This document shows positions 6,890-15,361 of a DNA stretch of 64,000 bases, piece by piece. This stretch comes from a candidate division Hyd24-12 bacterium UBA6080 (GTDB lineage: Bacteria > Fermentibacterota > Fermentibacteria > Fermentibacterales > JCC-6). The DNA is taken from assembly GCA_002436025.1 (NCBI GenBank), contig DIXM01000002.1:558001-622000 (forward strand), in the 5' to 3' direction. Each line of letters begins with the position of its first letter. Position 1 is the stretch's first letter. The notes below the pieces were generated by a model that was not told the origin of the DNA, made no database searches, and was given only the letters and a program-made list of their open reading frames with translations. Made by a program: the position numbers and the translations under genes.

Positions 6890-7570
6890 TTACGGGCCGG
6901 TGACCTTCCGGTTGCCGGCCCTTTTTCTTAGTGCCCCGACGATCGCGGGGACAGCGGAAGCCCTGGCGTGGACTTCCCGAACGCCTGTTTCACGAATGAG
7001 TTCCACAACATGGGGTGCCCTGACGCCTCCTCCGGCCATGATCTGCAATCCGTCGGAGGCTGCTTCCACAAGACGTTTCAGCGTTGAGCGGCCCTCCCAG
7101 GCGGACCCCGGTCCCCCTGAGGTGAGGATTCTTGTGACTCCTGCTCCAATCAGCGTCTGGAGAGCATCGATGGGTTCGGCCAGCAGGTCGAAGGCCCTGT
7201 GAAAGGTAACGGGAAGCCCTTCCGCAGCTTTCAGAAGTTCCCTCAGAGCCTCCTGGTCAATGCGGTTGCGGTCGTCAAGCACGCCCAGGACGAAACCGCT
7301 CGCGCCGGAACCTGCCAACCGTTCCATCGCCTTTTCCATCTCTCGCAGTTGAGCCCTCGAAGCCGTGAATGGTCCTTCATGCTCCCTCACCATGGTGAAC
7401 ACGGGAATGCTGATGATGGAAAGGACTTGTTTCAACAGCTCGGTCGAGGGAGTGAGCCCGCCTGTTTCAAGCGCACTGCACAGCTCGATGCGGTGCGCTC
7501 CTGCGTTGGATGCTTCACGAGCTTCGGTGAGTGTCGTTGCGCACGCCTCGACAAGGATGCCTTCCTTCAC
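6890..7570 (-). CDS. cutC: CutC family protein (copper homeostasis protein family)
   Basis: This 226-residue TIM-barrel protein carries the CutC signatures HRIELCSALETGGLTPS near the N terminus, VMVRE-like FTMVREHEG, FHRAFD in the middle and ILTSGG toward the C terminus. CutC was named for copper tolerance, but its biochemical function is unsettled. The start chosen is a GTG at 7570 that overlaps the stop of the upstream methyltransferase gene (GTGA). It places the conserved N-terminal strand ILVEAC three residues in; a longer frame to 7615 would run into the neighbour. The last codons overlap the terminator of the convergent selenoprotein gene. Confidence 0.9.
   Translation of the reverse strand: MKEGILVEACATTLTEAREASNAGAHRIELCSALETGGLTPSTELLKQVLSIISIPVFTMVREHEGPFTASRAQLREMEKAMERLAGSGASGFVLGVLDDRNRIDQEALRELLKAAEGLPVTFHRAFDLLAEPIDALQTLIGAGVTRILTSGGPGSAWEGRSTLKRLVEAASDGLQIMAGGGVRAPHVVELIRETGVREVHARASAVPAIVGALRKRAGNRKVTGP
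6894..6926 (+). terminator. Terminator of the selenoprotein gene, embedded in the cutC 3' end
   Basis: GGGCCGG (6894-6900) pairs with CCGGCCC (6915-6921), with further ACC/GGT pairing inside, and is followed by TTTTT. The hairpin lies within the final codons of the convergent cutC gene, so one sequence serves both as coding and as terminator. Confidence 0.75.
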
Positions 7571-8526
7571 GGTTTCTTTCCCGTGATGCAGTAGAAGCTG
7601 CATGAACCGCCGCAAGTGTAGATCGCTCCATCCTCCAACTGCTTTTTCATGGCATCATTCTGTTCGATCGTATGCCTTCGGATCATGGCAGCGTATTTTC
7701 TCCAGACGTGTTCGGTCCCTCCACCGGCGAAGAAGAGTTTTCTGAACTCCCTGTCGATGTTGAACCTCTTTTTGCAACGCTTCTCTGTCTCTGCGACCTG
7801 TCTGCGGAGCTGATCCAGTCTGAAGATCATTGCGGGGGTGTCGTAGGGCGGTTGGACCAGCCCGACCACGTCGTTGGCCCTTATGCCGATGTCCGTAAGA
7901 CCGAGCTTCTGCATCATGCCCGGCACCCGGTTGCCTATTGAGTAGTCGCCAAGCCCCAGTTTTTTTCTGCCCTCGGCCCAGTGGTGGTGCACCCTGATAA
8001 ACAGGAGTTCGTCGTTGATGGAGGGCTCCCGGAAGGACAGGTAGTGCCGTGAACGCATTACGGTAACGTTGTCAGGTTCGAAACAGGTCACTGTCCCGCC
8101 CGACCTTGTGACCCTTGCCATCTCGGCCAGGAAGGCGTCCGGTGTGGGCGAATGCATCAGGAGGGTCTGGCAGACCGTCAGGTCGAATGTTCCGTCAGGG
8201 AATGGAAGGGCTTTGGCGTTGCCCTGGACGAAAGACGACTCTCCGCCCTGGACCCATTCGGTACTCTGCTTCCGGGCCTCTCCGAGAAGTGGAAGGGAGC
8301 TGTCCAACCCGGTGTAGGAGCCCTTTTCCCCGAAGTAATTCCAGAAGGTGCGACCCACGTAGCCAAGCCCGCAGCCCACGTCCAAAGCGTGCATTCCCTG
8401 CGTGAGCCCCATCCAGAAAGCCAGTTTCTCGACCGTGTCGTCGTGCCAGAGGAAGCGCCTCTGATCGACTATGACCTTCTGCTTTGTCTTTTTTTCCGCC
8501 CAGTCCGGCGGTTTGGAAGTGGTCAT
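7567..8526 (-). CDS. SAM-dependent class I methyltransferase with Cys-rich C terminus
   Basis: This 319-residue protein has a Rossmann-type methyltransferase core: motif I ALDVGCGLGYVGR near 55-67, an acidic loop GLDSS, LPFPDGTFDLTVCQTLLMH, and then a ~150-residue helical C-terminal extension. The protein ends in CGGSCSFYCITGKKP, an unusual cluster of three cysteines that could bind metal or take part in redox. The substrate is not recognisable. The ATG at 8526 was chosen; its ribosome site is weak (AGGA too close), and in-frame codons up to 8589 remain possible. It is translationally coupled to cutC downstream (overlap 7567-7570), but a shared pathway is not evident. Confidence 0.75.
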   Translation of the reverse strand: MTTSKPPDWAEKKTKQKVIVDQRRFLWHDDTVEKLAFWMGLTQGMHALDVGCGLGYVGRTFWNYFGEKGSYTGLDSSLPLLGEARKQSTEWVQGGESSFVQGNAKALPFPDGTFDLTVCQTLLMHSPTPDAFLAEMARVTRSGGTVTCFEPDNVTVMRSRHYLSFREPSINDELLFIRVHHHWAEGRKKLGLGDYSIGNRVPGMMQKLGLTDIGIRANDVVGLVQPPYDTPAMIFRLDQLRRQVAETEKRCKKRFNIDREFRKLFFAGGGTEHVWRKYAAMIRRHTIEQNDAMKKQLEDGAIYTCGGSCSFYCITGKKP

Positions 8527-8566
8527 GTTCCTGAAAGGAATGCAGATGTGAAATGCGGTGACTTTT

Positions 8567-9205
8567 TCACCATTGGGGCCAGCTCGCAATGCCGTTGTCT
8601 ATGTGGCCGTGGTTTTCATCCCCCGGGAGCGGGCATTCAATGAAGAATTCCTGACCGCCGGAGTACGAGTAGTACACGTATTCCTCATCAAGGCAGCATG
8701 GACATCTCAGATCGGCAAAGACCTCGCCTAGATCTGCAAGTGAATCAGGATACTCACTGTTTTCTGCAAAATAAATAACGCAATATGAGGCAATTGCTCT
8801 CATCGTCGACCTGCAGGAGTTGTAGCTTGTTGACCAGGATGGCATACCGTTAACTGTGTGACCATGGTTGACGACGGAGTGCTGAGAGGGGCAGGCGACT
8901 GCAAAGCTGGTCTCGCTGCTCCGGAAAACATACGGAAGCCCGCAGGAAGGGCATCGCATGTTTGCATAGCAGCTTCCCAGGTCAGTAAGAGCCTGGGGGT
9001 ACGCAGTGTGTTCAGCGTAGAACCACACGCAGGCGTCGGAGATGGACATCAGGTGAGACCGGCAGGTACTTGCACCTTTCCAATCGGAACCTGTAACCCG
9101 GGATTCCGGAGACAGGTCCGGCGCAGTTGCCTCATAGGAAGAATCAGAGCATGCAGCGAACAGCAGAAGCATGAAGAGAACCGACGTTACCGGTAATCGA
9201 TGCAT
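8567..9205 (-). CDS. Lipoprotein with two pilin-head-like modules
   Basis: This 212-residue protein has a lipoprotein signal with the lipobox Cys at 19 (LLLFAAC). Two homologous modules follow (about 48-128 and 131-212). Each has a Cys-x-x-x-Met start, CVxFYAE/CVIYFAE, YPxxLxDLG, RCPxC, an aromatic strand YVF/YVYYS, a CP segment, NHGH and NGxxSW. The pattern resembles the globular heads of type IV pilin/pseudopilin proteins, without the prepilin helix. That resemblance is my reading of the motifs, not a database hit. The ATG at 9205 has GGAG six bases upstream. The next gene (9234-9875) is a paralogue with the same architecture, in tandem. Function is unknown. Confidence 0.65.
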   Translation of the reverse strand: MHRLPVTSVLFMLLLFAACSDSSYEATAPDLSPESRVTGSDWKGASTCRSHLMSISDACVWFYAEHTAYPQALTDLGSCYANMRCPSCGLPYVFRSSETSFAVACPSQHSVVNHGHTVNGMPSWSTSYNSCRSTMRAIASYCVIYFAENSEYPDSLADLGEVFADLRCPCCLDEEYVYYSYSGGQEFFIECPLPGDENHGHIDNGIASWPQW

Positions 9206-9233
9206 GGCGGTCTCCATGAACCGGTTTTGCCTG

Positions 9234-9875
9234 TCAGGGCTCAACCCAGCTTGCTATCCCGTTCCTGATGTCGCCGTGGTTCGGGTCGGAGGGAAGCGGG
9301 CAGCCAATGAAGAAGCACTCGCCCGCAGGCGGGTAGTCGTACGAGTAATAGACATAGGGAAGGCCGCAGTCGTAGCAGGTCAACCTGTCGAAAGGCGGGC
9401 CGAGTTCGTCGAGGGTCTCAGGGTAGCTGCTGTGCTGGGCAAAGAAGATAACGCACGCGGAAGCGATCGTGCGCATGTTCGACCTGCACTGTCTGGCGCC
9501 ACCCTGAGTGGGGGGCCATGAGGCAATACCGTCAATGATGTAGCCATGCGTCGGGTTCGAGGGCAGGGGGCAGGCAATGGTGAAGGTGTTCTGGTCGCCC
9601 AGGTAGATGTAGAGGGATTGGCACTCGGGGCACATGAGGCTGCCGTAGGGGGTGCCAAGGTCGCAGAGGTTTTCGGGGTAGGTTCCGTTCATGGCGTAGT
9701 AGATCACACACTGCGATGCGATGGTTCTCATGTTCTGGTGGCATGCTTCGGCGTAACCTGGATCGTTGCCGCCCTTCTGCCCTTCGGGGAGGGCCGGGGC
9801 GGTCACGTCATCGTGCGTGCACGACAAGAACAGCGCTGTGAGCAGCAGAATACCGTACAGCAAACATCTGCGCAT
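9234..9875 (-). CDS. Paralogous lipoprotein with two pilin-head-like modules
   Basis: This 213-residue paralogue lies immediately upstream of the preceding gene. Lipobox Cys19 (TALFLSC) is followed by an Ala/Pro/Gly linker and two modules (about 45-120 and 128-213). The modules contain NMRTIASQCVIYYAMNGTYP and NMRTIASACVIFFAQHSSYP, then LxCPEC/LTCYDC, YIYL/YVYYS, ACPLPSNPTHG/GCPLPSDPNHG and GIASW. The conserved Cys residues imply disulfides or metal binding at the surface. A GGGAGG ribosome site lies five bases before the ATG. The four modules in the two genes suggest repeated duplication of one domain. Function is unknown; an envelope-exposed role is inferred from the lipobox. Confidence 0.65.
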   Translation of the reverse strand: MRRCLLYGILLLTALFLSCTHDDVTAPALPEGQKGGNDPGYAEACHQNMRTIASQCVIYYAMNGTYPENLCDLGTPYGSLMCPECQSLYIYLGDQNTFTIACPLPSNPTHGYIIDGIASWPPTQGGARQCRSNMRTIASACVIFFAQHSSYPETLDELGPPFDRLTCYDCGLPYVYYSYDYPPAGECFFIGCPLPSDPNHGDIRNGIASWVEP

Positions 9876-9948
9876 AGCGGCCTCCCTGTTTTTATTGACC
9901 TGTGAATACCACCTAACGCCGCCGTTGTCAAGGAGGAGCGGGTAAAAT

Positions 9949-10740
9949 CTACTTGCCGCCGCCCGTTCCCCAGCGGGCCCTGACCGACCGTTCCAGCACC
10001 GAGAAGCCCAGCTTGTCTGTGGTGAGGCCCAGGAAAACGATCACGAGGATGACGGCCACCACCTGGTTCATGTCGTTGAGTTCCCTGCCCATGGTGAGCA
10101 TGTAGCCCAGGCCCGGGAGGGTGTAGATGAGTTCGCCTGCCATGAGCGAGCGCCACGCGAATGACCAGCCCAGCTTCATGCCCGTGACCATTGTAGGCAT
10201 TGCCGAGGGCAGGATGACCGTTCTGTAAAGTCTGGCGCCCCTTGATCCGAGGTTCCTTGCGGCCTGGATGTAGACCCTGGGCGTGTTGCGAATGCCGTCT
10301 TCCGCAGCCTGGGCGATGGAGAGGAATGCGCCCATCACTACAACGAAGAGGATGGCCTTCTCGGACAGACCGAACCAGAGTATGGAAAGGGGCAGCCAGC
10401 AGATGCTCGGAAGGGTCTGGAGACCCAGGACCAGCAGCCCGAAGGTGTTCTTGAACAGCTTCACGTGGGCCATGGCAAAGCCGGTTATCACACCGGTGAC
10501 CAGGGCGATGAAGTAGCCCGTCGCGAGCCGTCTTATGCTGCCCAACACCGCTATGGGGAGGGTTCCCCTCGCGATGCCCGATGCTATCGATGAGACAACG
10601 CCAGGCAGTGTGGGAAAGATATATGAGGGCCATATCGAAAGTACTCCGAGCAGGTACCAGACCGCCACCAGGCCCGTAAGGAAAAAGGTTCGCTGCACAG
10701 GTACCGGAAGGGCCTTGAGCCTTTCGTAGAACTGCCTCAT
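9949..10740 (-). CDS. ABC transporter permease, SsuC/TauC/NrtB type
   Basis: This 263-residue integral membrane protein has about six hydrophobic segments and the EAA-type cytoplasmic loop region AARNLGSRGARLYRTVILPSAMP, characteristic of the NitT/TauT permeases. It is the last gene of the operon MOT1-like transporter, binding protein, ATPase, permease. It overlaps the ATPase gene by 4 bases (ATGA). Family members import nitrate, sulfonates, taurine, cyanate or pyrimidine precursors. The ligand cannot be read from the permease, but the operon partner points to an inorganic oxyanion or sulfonate. Confidence 0.9.
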   Translation of the reverse strand: MRQFYERLKALPVPVQRTFFLTGLVAVWYLLGVLSIWPSYIFPTLPGVVSSIASGIARGTLPIAVLGSIRRLATGYFIALVTGVITGFAMAHVKLFKNTFGLLVLGLQTLPSICWLPLSILWFGLSEKAILFVVVMGAFLSIAQAAEDGIRNTPRVYIQAARNLGSRGARLYRTVILPSAMPTMVTGMKLGWSFAWRSLMAGELIYTLPGLGYMLTMGRELNDMNQVVAVILVIVFLGLTTDKLGFSVLERSVRARWGTGGGK

Positions 10741-11486
10741 CCGCCCCTCCTCTCCATTGATGCCATAACCTGCCGTGAGATGGGCATGATGTCAGGATGG
10801 TCAATGTAACGGGGTCTTGGAAGTTTTATGGTGTGCTCCGCCAGTATCCTTCCGGGAGAGGGCGACATGACGAGGATCCTGTCTCCCAGCAGAACCGCCT
10901 CGCGCACGTTGTGGGTCACGAACACCACTGTTTTGGCTGCCTTCAGCCAGAGGCCCTGAAGCTCTTCGTGAAGAAGGTCGCGGGTTATTGCGTCGAGGGC
11001 GCCGAACGGTTCGTCCAGAAGCAGAACCGCGGGGTCGACCGCCAGCGCCCTGGCCAGCGCCACGCGCTGTTTCATGCCACCGGAAAGTTCGTGTATCCAG
11101 GAGTGGGCGAACTTTTTCAGATGGACCATTTCCAGAAGTTCGGCGACCGTTCTTTCCCGTGCTTCCCTGGGCTGCTTCTTCACCTTGAGGCCGAATTCCA
11201 CATTCCCCTGCACATTGAGCCACGGGAAAAGGGCCGCGTCCTGGAATATCAGCACCCGGCTCGGGTCGGGTCCGGTAACGGCCGTGCCGTCGGCAAGCAC
11301 CTTCCCGGCGGTTGGCCTGTCCAACCCCGCAAGCAGATGCAGTATCGTTGTCTTGCCGCAACCCGAGGGCCCCACAAGGCAGATGAACTCACCGCTTCTG
11401 ACACTCAGGCTGACGTCGTCCAGGGCCTTCACCATACGTCCGGGTCTTACGTAGTCACGGCTCACTCCCCTAAGCTCAAGGTCCAA
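10737..11486 (-). CDS. ABC transporter ATP-binding protein, SsuB/TauB/NrtD type
   Basis: This 249-residue ATPase has Walker A GPSGCGKTT near 42-50, Q-loop LIFQDAALFPWL, signature LSGGMKQRVALARAL, Walker B VLLLDEPFGALD and switch VFVTHN. The start chosen is the TTG at 11486, which has GGAGG six bases upstream and overlaps the end of the binding-protein gene by 11 bases. An upstream extension to 11522 would lie fully inside that gene. It energises the permease encoded next. Confidence 0.9.
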   Translation of the reverse strand: MDLELRGVSRDYVRPGRMVKALDDVSLSVRSGEFICLVGPSGCGKTTILHLLAGLDRPTAGKVLADGTAVTGPDPSRVLIFQDAALFPWLNVQGNVEFGLKVKKQPREARERTVAELLEMVHLKKFAHSWIHELSGGMKQRVALARALAVDPAVLLLDEPFGALDAITRDLLHEELQGLWLKAAKTVVFVTHNVREAVLLGDRILVMSPSPGRILAEHTIKLPRPRYIDHPDIMPISRQVMASMERRGG

Positions 11487-12504
11487 CGGGAACCTCCACA
11501 GTATCAAGGCCCTTTTCCTCAAGTATCCCGTTCAGGATTGAAAGGTCGTAGATGCCTTCAAGGTCGGGTTCGTCATCGAGGAAACCGCTCTGCCAGGCTG
11601 CCCTTGCGGACTCGTACAGCGATGAAGCGATGGGGTCCCAGGTGCTGCGCATGTTTGAAAGGGCCATGGTCAGGACCTCTTCGGGAAGAGCCTTTCCCGT
11701 AAGCCGTTCGATCTCGCCGTTCAGGAGAGCAGCTGCCTCTTCGGGGTATTGGTTCTCCCATACCGTTATCTCCACATGGGCTTCGAGCCACCGACGGACT
11801 ATCTCGGGGCGTTCCATCAGAAAGGGTGTTGAAACGATTATGTGGGCGGTGACGAAATCACCTTCAGGCCAGAGCGCTCTTTCGTCGAGAAGTACCACGC
11901 CGCCACCTTCCACGACAAGGCGGCTTGCCCAGGGCTCGGGAACCCATGCACCGTCGATCTCGCCCTGGCGGAAAAGGTCAAGTATCTGAGGGTTTGCCGT
12001 TGGTATGATCTGCACGGTGCCCCCCTCTTCCAGGGGAGACAGGCCGAGTTCCGTAAGGCAGTTCCTGAGGGCCACGTCCTGTGTGTTGCCCAGTTGGGGG
12101 GTGGCTATCCGGTGTCCGTCCAGTTCCTCGAGAGTCGATATCCCCGCGTCGGGTCTGACCACCAGGGCAGCGCCCCCGCTGGTTGCCCCCGCCACGATCC
12201 TGAGTGCCTCGCCGCCTGAGCGGACAAAACCCGTTATGGCCGGGTTGGGGCCAATGTAGGCAATGTCGAGCCTGCCAGCGTAAAGCGCTTCGATAACAGA
12301 GGGTCCCGCGTTGAAAAGGGTGGTCTCAATTGTTGTTTCCGGCCCAAGAGCCTCGGCGAAGTCACCCCTGGCCAGCCCGATTATCGCCTGGCTGTGCGTT
12401 ATGTTCGGGAAGTAGCCGACCCTTACGATACCCTCCCGGCCGGCGCTTGGCCCCCCGCAGCCGATCAGTGCCAGAGCTATGAGTCCGGTCGTGAGCTTTC
12501 TCAT
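11476..12504 (-). CDS. ABC transporter substrate-binding lipoprotein, NMT1/SsuA-like
   Basis: This 342-residue periplasmic binding protein is anchored as a lipoprotein (LIALALIGCGG near 16). The mature part has RVGYFPNITHSQAIIGLA, FNAGPSVIEALYAGRLDIAYIGPNPA, ATPQLGNTQDVALR and GAWVPEPWA, typical of the NMT1/THI5-like group that binds sulfonates, nitrate or related anions. The ATG at 12504 has AGGAGGG four bases upstream and overlaps the stop of the MOT1-like gene as ATGA. A much longer open frame to 13059 is a shadow of that gene. Fusion of transport routes for the same ion is suggested by the operon, but the ligand is unproven. Confidence 0.88.
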   Translation of the reverse strand: MRKLTTGLIALALIGCGGPSAGREGIVRVGYFPNITHSQAIIGLARGDFAEALGPETTIETTLFNAGPSVIEALYAGRLDIAYIGPNPAITGFVRSGGEALRIVAGATSGGAALVVRPDAGISTLEELDGHRIATPQLGNTQDVALRNCLTELGLSPLEEGGTVQIIPTANPQILDLFRQGEIDGAWVPEPWASRLVVEGGGVVLLDERALWPEGDFVTAHIIVSTPFLMERPEIVRRWLEAHVEITVWENQYPEEAAALLNGEIERLTGKALPEEVLTMALSNMRSTWDPIASSLYESARAAWQSGFLDDEPDLEGIYDLSILNGILEEKGLDTVEVPVGP

Positions 12505-13619
12505 TGCGCCCTCCTGTTTTTGACATTGGTTTTTTTCAAAACCACCGAAGATAATAATCCACTGGCCAGCCCAAAGGCCATGTTTGTGAATACCGAAACG
12601 AACACTGTTGTCAGAAACACGAAAGCTCGTCTGTTCAACGGGGTTTCCCGTGCAAACAGGGTCAGTTTGATGCCCACGACAAGCATCATCGCACCCAGGA
12701 TGGCTTCGGGAAAACTCATGAACAGAACTGTGATCGTTCCTCCAAGCAGGATGCCCAACGCAATCTCTATGACGCCCTCTATGATGTTTGCCCCGCCGGT
12801 TCGCGCTCCGAAGGCATACTGGCCTGCCAGCCCCCCTGAACCGTGGCACATGGGCATTCCCCCCAGTAATGGGGAAGCAATGTTCATGATCCCGGTACTC
12901 AGAGAGACGCTTTTCTCGCTCACGGAGCGATCGGGCCAGTATCTTGAGATCAGGGCGCTGGTTGCGATGATGGCATTGGCCGCAGTAAGACCGAGTTGCG
13001 CGAAGCCGGCAGCGATCATGCCCTTCCACGCTTCTGAAAGGGAAGGAAAAGCCACCCATGGAAGCTCCGGACCCTGCAACCTGATCTCCGACATCGATCC
13101 GTCAAACACCATCACTCCAAGCCCCAGCGCCACAAGGACCAATGCGGCGGGAAAGAACCTGCTCTTTCCAAGGAGGAGGATCGCAACCAATGAAAAAGCT
13201 CCCATGAGCCACCAGGATGAAACCAGTCTCAACGCTTCGGCGCACAGCTTCAATCCCAGGGCAACCTGAATTCCCCTTGTCACTTCCTGCGGGGTTGACC
13301 TGGCAAGCAGACCGATCAGCCCCGAGACACCAAGCACGACCCAGATGATTCCCGTCGTGAAGCCAGTTGCGTGGACTGTCGCCGGATTCCACCCCTGGGC
13401 GATGGCGACTACCGCAATGACTTTCATGGGTTCCACCGGCATGGGCAGCCTGAACACAAGACCCGTCGTTATGTTGGCAAGGCCCATCATCACAAGAATG
13501 CCTGTGGGGTCCATTCCGCACACGACGATGTAGCCCATTGCAAGGGGGAAGAGGGTTCCGAAGTCTCCCATCGAACCCGCCGCCTCCTGGAGATTGAACC
13601 TGTGGGAACCTGCTCGCAT
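12501..13619 (-). CDS. MOT1/SulP-like molybdate or sulfate transporter
   Basis: This 372-residue polytopic membrane protein contains two copies of the MOT1-type signature. The first is GSMGDFGTLFPLAMGY with GLANITTGLVFRLPMPVEPMK; the second, in the C-terminal half, is SPLLGGMPMCHGSGGLAGQYAFGARTG. MOT1 proteins are high-affinity molybdate transporters related to SulP sulfate transporters. It is the first gene of a four-gene operon with an SsuABC-like importer (ATGA overlap with the binding-protein gene), an unusual pairing of a secondary carrier with an ABC system. An upstream AAAGG and a TTGACA-like sequence lie in the 62-base gap to the divergent nitroreductase gene. Confidence 0.85.
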   Translation of the reverse strand: MRAGSHRFNLQEAAGSMGDFGTLFPLAMGYIVVCGMDPTGILVMMGLANITTGLVFRLPMPVEPMKVIAVVAIAQGWNPATVHATGFTTGIIWVVLGVSGLIGLLARSTPQEVTRGIQVALGLKLCAEALRLVSSWWLMGAFSLVAILLLGKSRFFPAALVLVALGLGVMVFDGSMSEIRLQGPELPWVAFPSLSEAWKGMIAAGFAQLGLTAANAIIATSALISRYWPDRSVSEKSVSLSTGIMNIASPLLGGMPMCHGSGGLAGQYAFGARTGGANIIEGVIEIALGILLGGTITVLFMSFPEAILGAMMLVVGIKLTLFARETPLNRRAFVFLTTVFVSVFTNMAFGLASGLLSSVVLKKTNVKNRRAQ

Positions 13620-13681
13620 ACCTTGACACCTTTCCCTGCATTCCCGACTATATGGATAGGACAGGAGGGAGGACTACAGAG

Positions 13682-14206
13682 ATGGATGCTCTCAAGGCCA
13701 TTTTCGGGCGAAAGAGCGTGAGAAGGTTCAGCGACACGCCTGTGGAGAAGGAAGACCTTGTAACACTTGTACGGGCGGCCATGTCCGCTCCGTCCGCCAT
13801 GGACACCAGACCATGGGCCTTCGTAATCGTAACCGACCGGGACAAACTTGGAGATCTGGCTGCCGGGTTGCCGTATGCGGCAATGGCTGCACAGGCCGCT
13901 GCAGCGGTGGTCGTCTGCGGCGTTCTCTCCCGTTGCAGGCCTGAAAGCCCCGCTGATTACTGGGTGCAGGACTGCAGCGCAGCGACCGAGAACCTGCTTG
14001 TGGCGGCTGAAGCCCTTGGACTTGGAGCCGTCTGGACCGGGGTCCACCCGAGGCTTGAGCGGGTCGAGCTGGTCCGGCGGGTCCTTGGGCTGCCGGATGA
14101 TGTGGTACCGCTGAACCTGATCCCACTGGGTTACCCCGGAGACGATGCCGCCCCAAAAGACAAGTACGACGGTACTGCGGTTCACTGGGAGAGATGGGGA
14201 GGCTGA
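13682..14206 (+). CDS. Nitroreductase-family FMN oxidoreductase
   Basis: This 174-residue protein is of usual size for the family. The N-terminal GRKSVRRFSDTPVEKE binds FMN phosphate, SAPSAMDTRPWAFVIV forms the flavin pocket, and LGLGAVWTGVHP with NLIPLGYPGD is the C-terminal family signature. Members reduce nitro compounds, quinones or flavins with NAD(P)H. The physiological substrate is unknown. The ATG at 13682 has GGAGGAC upstream. The gene is divergent from the anion transport operon and may share its control region. Confidence 0.88.
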   Translation: MDALKAIFGRKSVRRFSDTPVEKEDLVTLVRAAMSAPSAMDTRPWAFVIVTDRDKLGDLAAGLPYAAMAAQAAAAVVVCGVLSRCRPESPADYWVQDCSAATENLLVAAEALGLGAVWTGVHPRLERVELVRRVLGLPDDVVPLNLIPLGYPGDDAAPKDKYDGTAVHWERWGG

Positions 14207-14302
14207 ACCGGGGGTATGATGATACGGTCGATTCCTCTTATGTTTCGATGTTGGAGCTGGTGCAGCCCGCTGCGAACGAATCACAACAACTAAGGGGTAA
14301 AC

Positions 14303-15352
14303 ATGAGTCGCTGGCTTGTAACTGGCGGATCGGGGTTCCTTGGCATCAACCTTATCCGTCATCTCGTGAAAAACGGACACCAGGTTGTTTCAATTGACAT
14401 TGAGCCGTTCACGTACCCTGACATGGCCGGTGTGGTGGAACATCACCTGATGGATGTGCGTGACGCCGAGGCCGTAGACAGGCTCATCGCGGGAGGGTTC
14501 GACGTGGTGATGCACGGTGCGGCGGCCCTTCCCCTTTACAAGAAATCGGACATTCTCACAACGAACGTCCAGGGCACCAGGAACGTTTTCGAATCGTCCT
14601 ACAGGCATGGCGTGAAGAGAGGGATCTACATCTCATCAACTGCGGTGTACGGCATTCCGAAGAAGCACCCCCTCTACGAGGACGACCCCCTGGTGGGGGT
14701 GGGTCCCTACGGGCACACCAAGATCGAGTCTGAACGGATCGTTGCCGGGTATCGTGAACTTGGCATGACCATTGCCACGATAAGGCCGAAATCCTTCGTG
14801 GGACCCGAGAGGCTGGGGGTTTTCGCGATCTTCTACCAATGGGCCTCCGAAGGCAGGAGCTTTCCAATGATCGGACGGGGCCGAAACCTTTACCAGCTCC
14901 TCGATGTTGAGGACCTTTGCGATTCCATTGTGCTCGCCGCTGAACACAGCGACCCGGCCGCTGTGAACACCGAGTTCAACATAGGCGCCAAGATTTACAC
15001 AACCATGCGGGAGGACTACCAGGCGGTGCTTGACAAGGCGGGTTTCGGAAAAACCATCAGAGAGTCCCCCGCCCACCTGGTCATTACCGCCCTGGAACTC
15101 CTCGAGTTCTTCAAGCTCTCACCGCTCTACCCCTGGGTTTACAAAACGGCCACGAAGGATTCATTCGTTTCCATCGAAAAGGCCGAAAAGGTTCTTGGGT
15201 TCACACCGAAGTACTCCAACAAGGAAGCACTTCTCAGGAACTACAAGTGGTACCTTGAAAACCGTGAGAACTACGGCAGGAACCAGGGCGGCGTTTCCCA
15301 CAGGGCACCCTGGAGCCAGGGCATCCTGGGCATTGCCCGGTACTTCTTCTGA
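14303..15352 (+). CDS. NAD-dependent epimerase/dehydratase (extended SDR)
   Basis: This 349-residue extended short-chain dehydrogenase has the N-terminal nucleotide motif VTGGSGFLGIN (6-16), DVRDAE for the adenine ring, ISSTAVYG with the catalytic Ser/Thr, and the catalytic pair YGHTK (Y-x3-K). The C-terminal FTPKYS region is typical of sugar-nucleotide epimerases. It probably converts a nucleotide sugar for envelope glycans, but the substrate is not recognisable. It converges on the HldD-like gene, with only nine bases between their stop codons. Confidence 0.85.
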   Translation: MSRWLVTGGSGFLGINLIRHLVKNGHQVVSIDIEPFTYPDMAGVVEHHLMDVRDAEAVDRLIAGGFDVVMHGAAALPLYKKSDILTTNVQGTRNVFESSYRHGVKRGIYISSTAVYGIPKKHPLYEDDPLVGVGPYGHTKIESERIVAGYRELGMTIATIRPKSFVGPERLGVFAIFYQWASEGRSFPMIGRGRNLYQLLDVEDLCDSIVLAAEHSDPAAVNTEFNIGAKIYTTMREDYQAVLDKAGFGKTIRESPAHLVITALELLEFFKLSPLYPWVYKTATKDSFVSIEKAEKVLGFTPKYSNKEALLRNYKWYLENRENYGRNQGGVSHRAPWSQGILGIARYFF

Positions 15353-15361
15353 TCCTTCGGT

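Noticed and set aside
11476..13059. A 527-codon frame extending the binding-protein gene upstream
   Set aside because: The first 185 codons lie out of frame over the MOT1-like gene. The lipoprotein start at 12504 has an excellent ribosome site.
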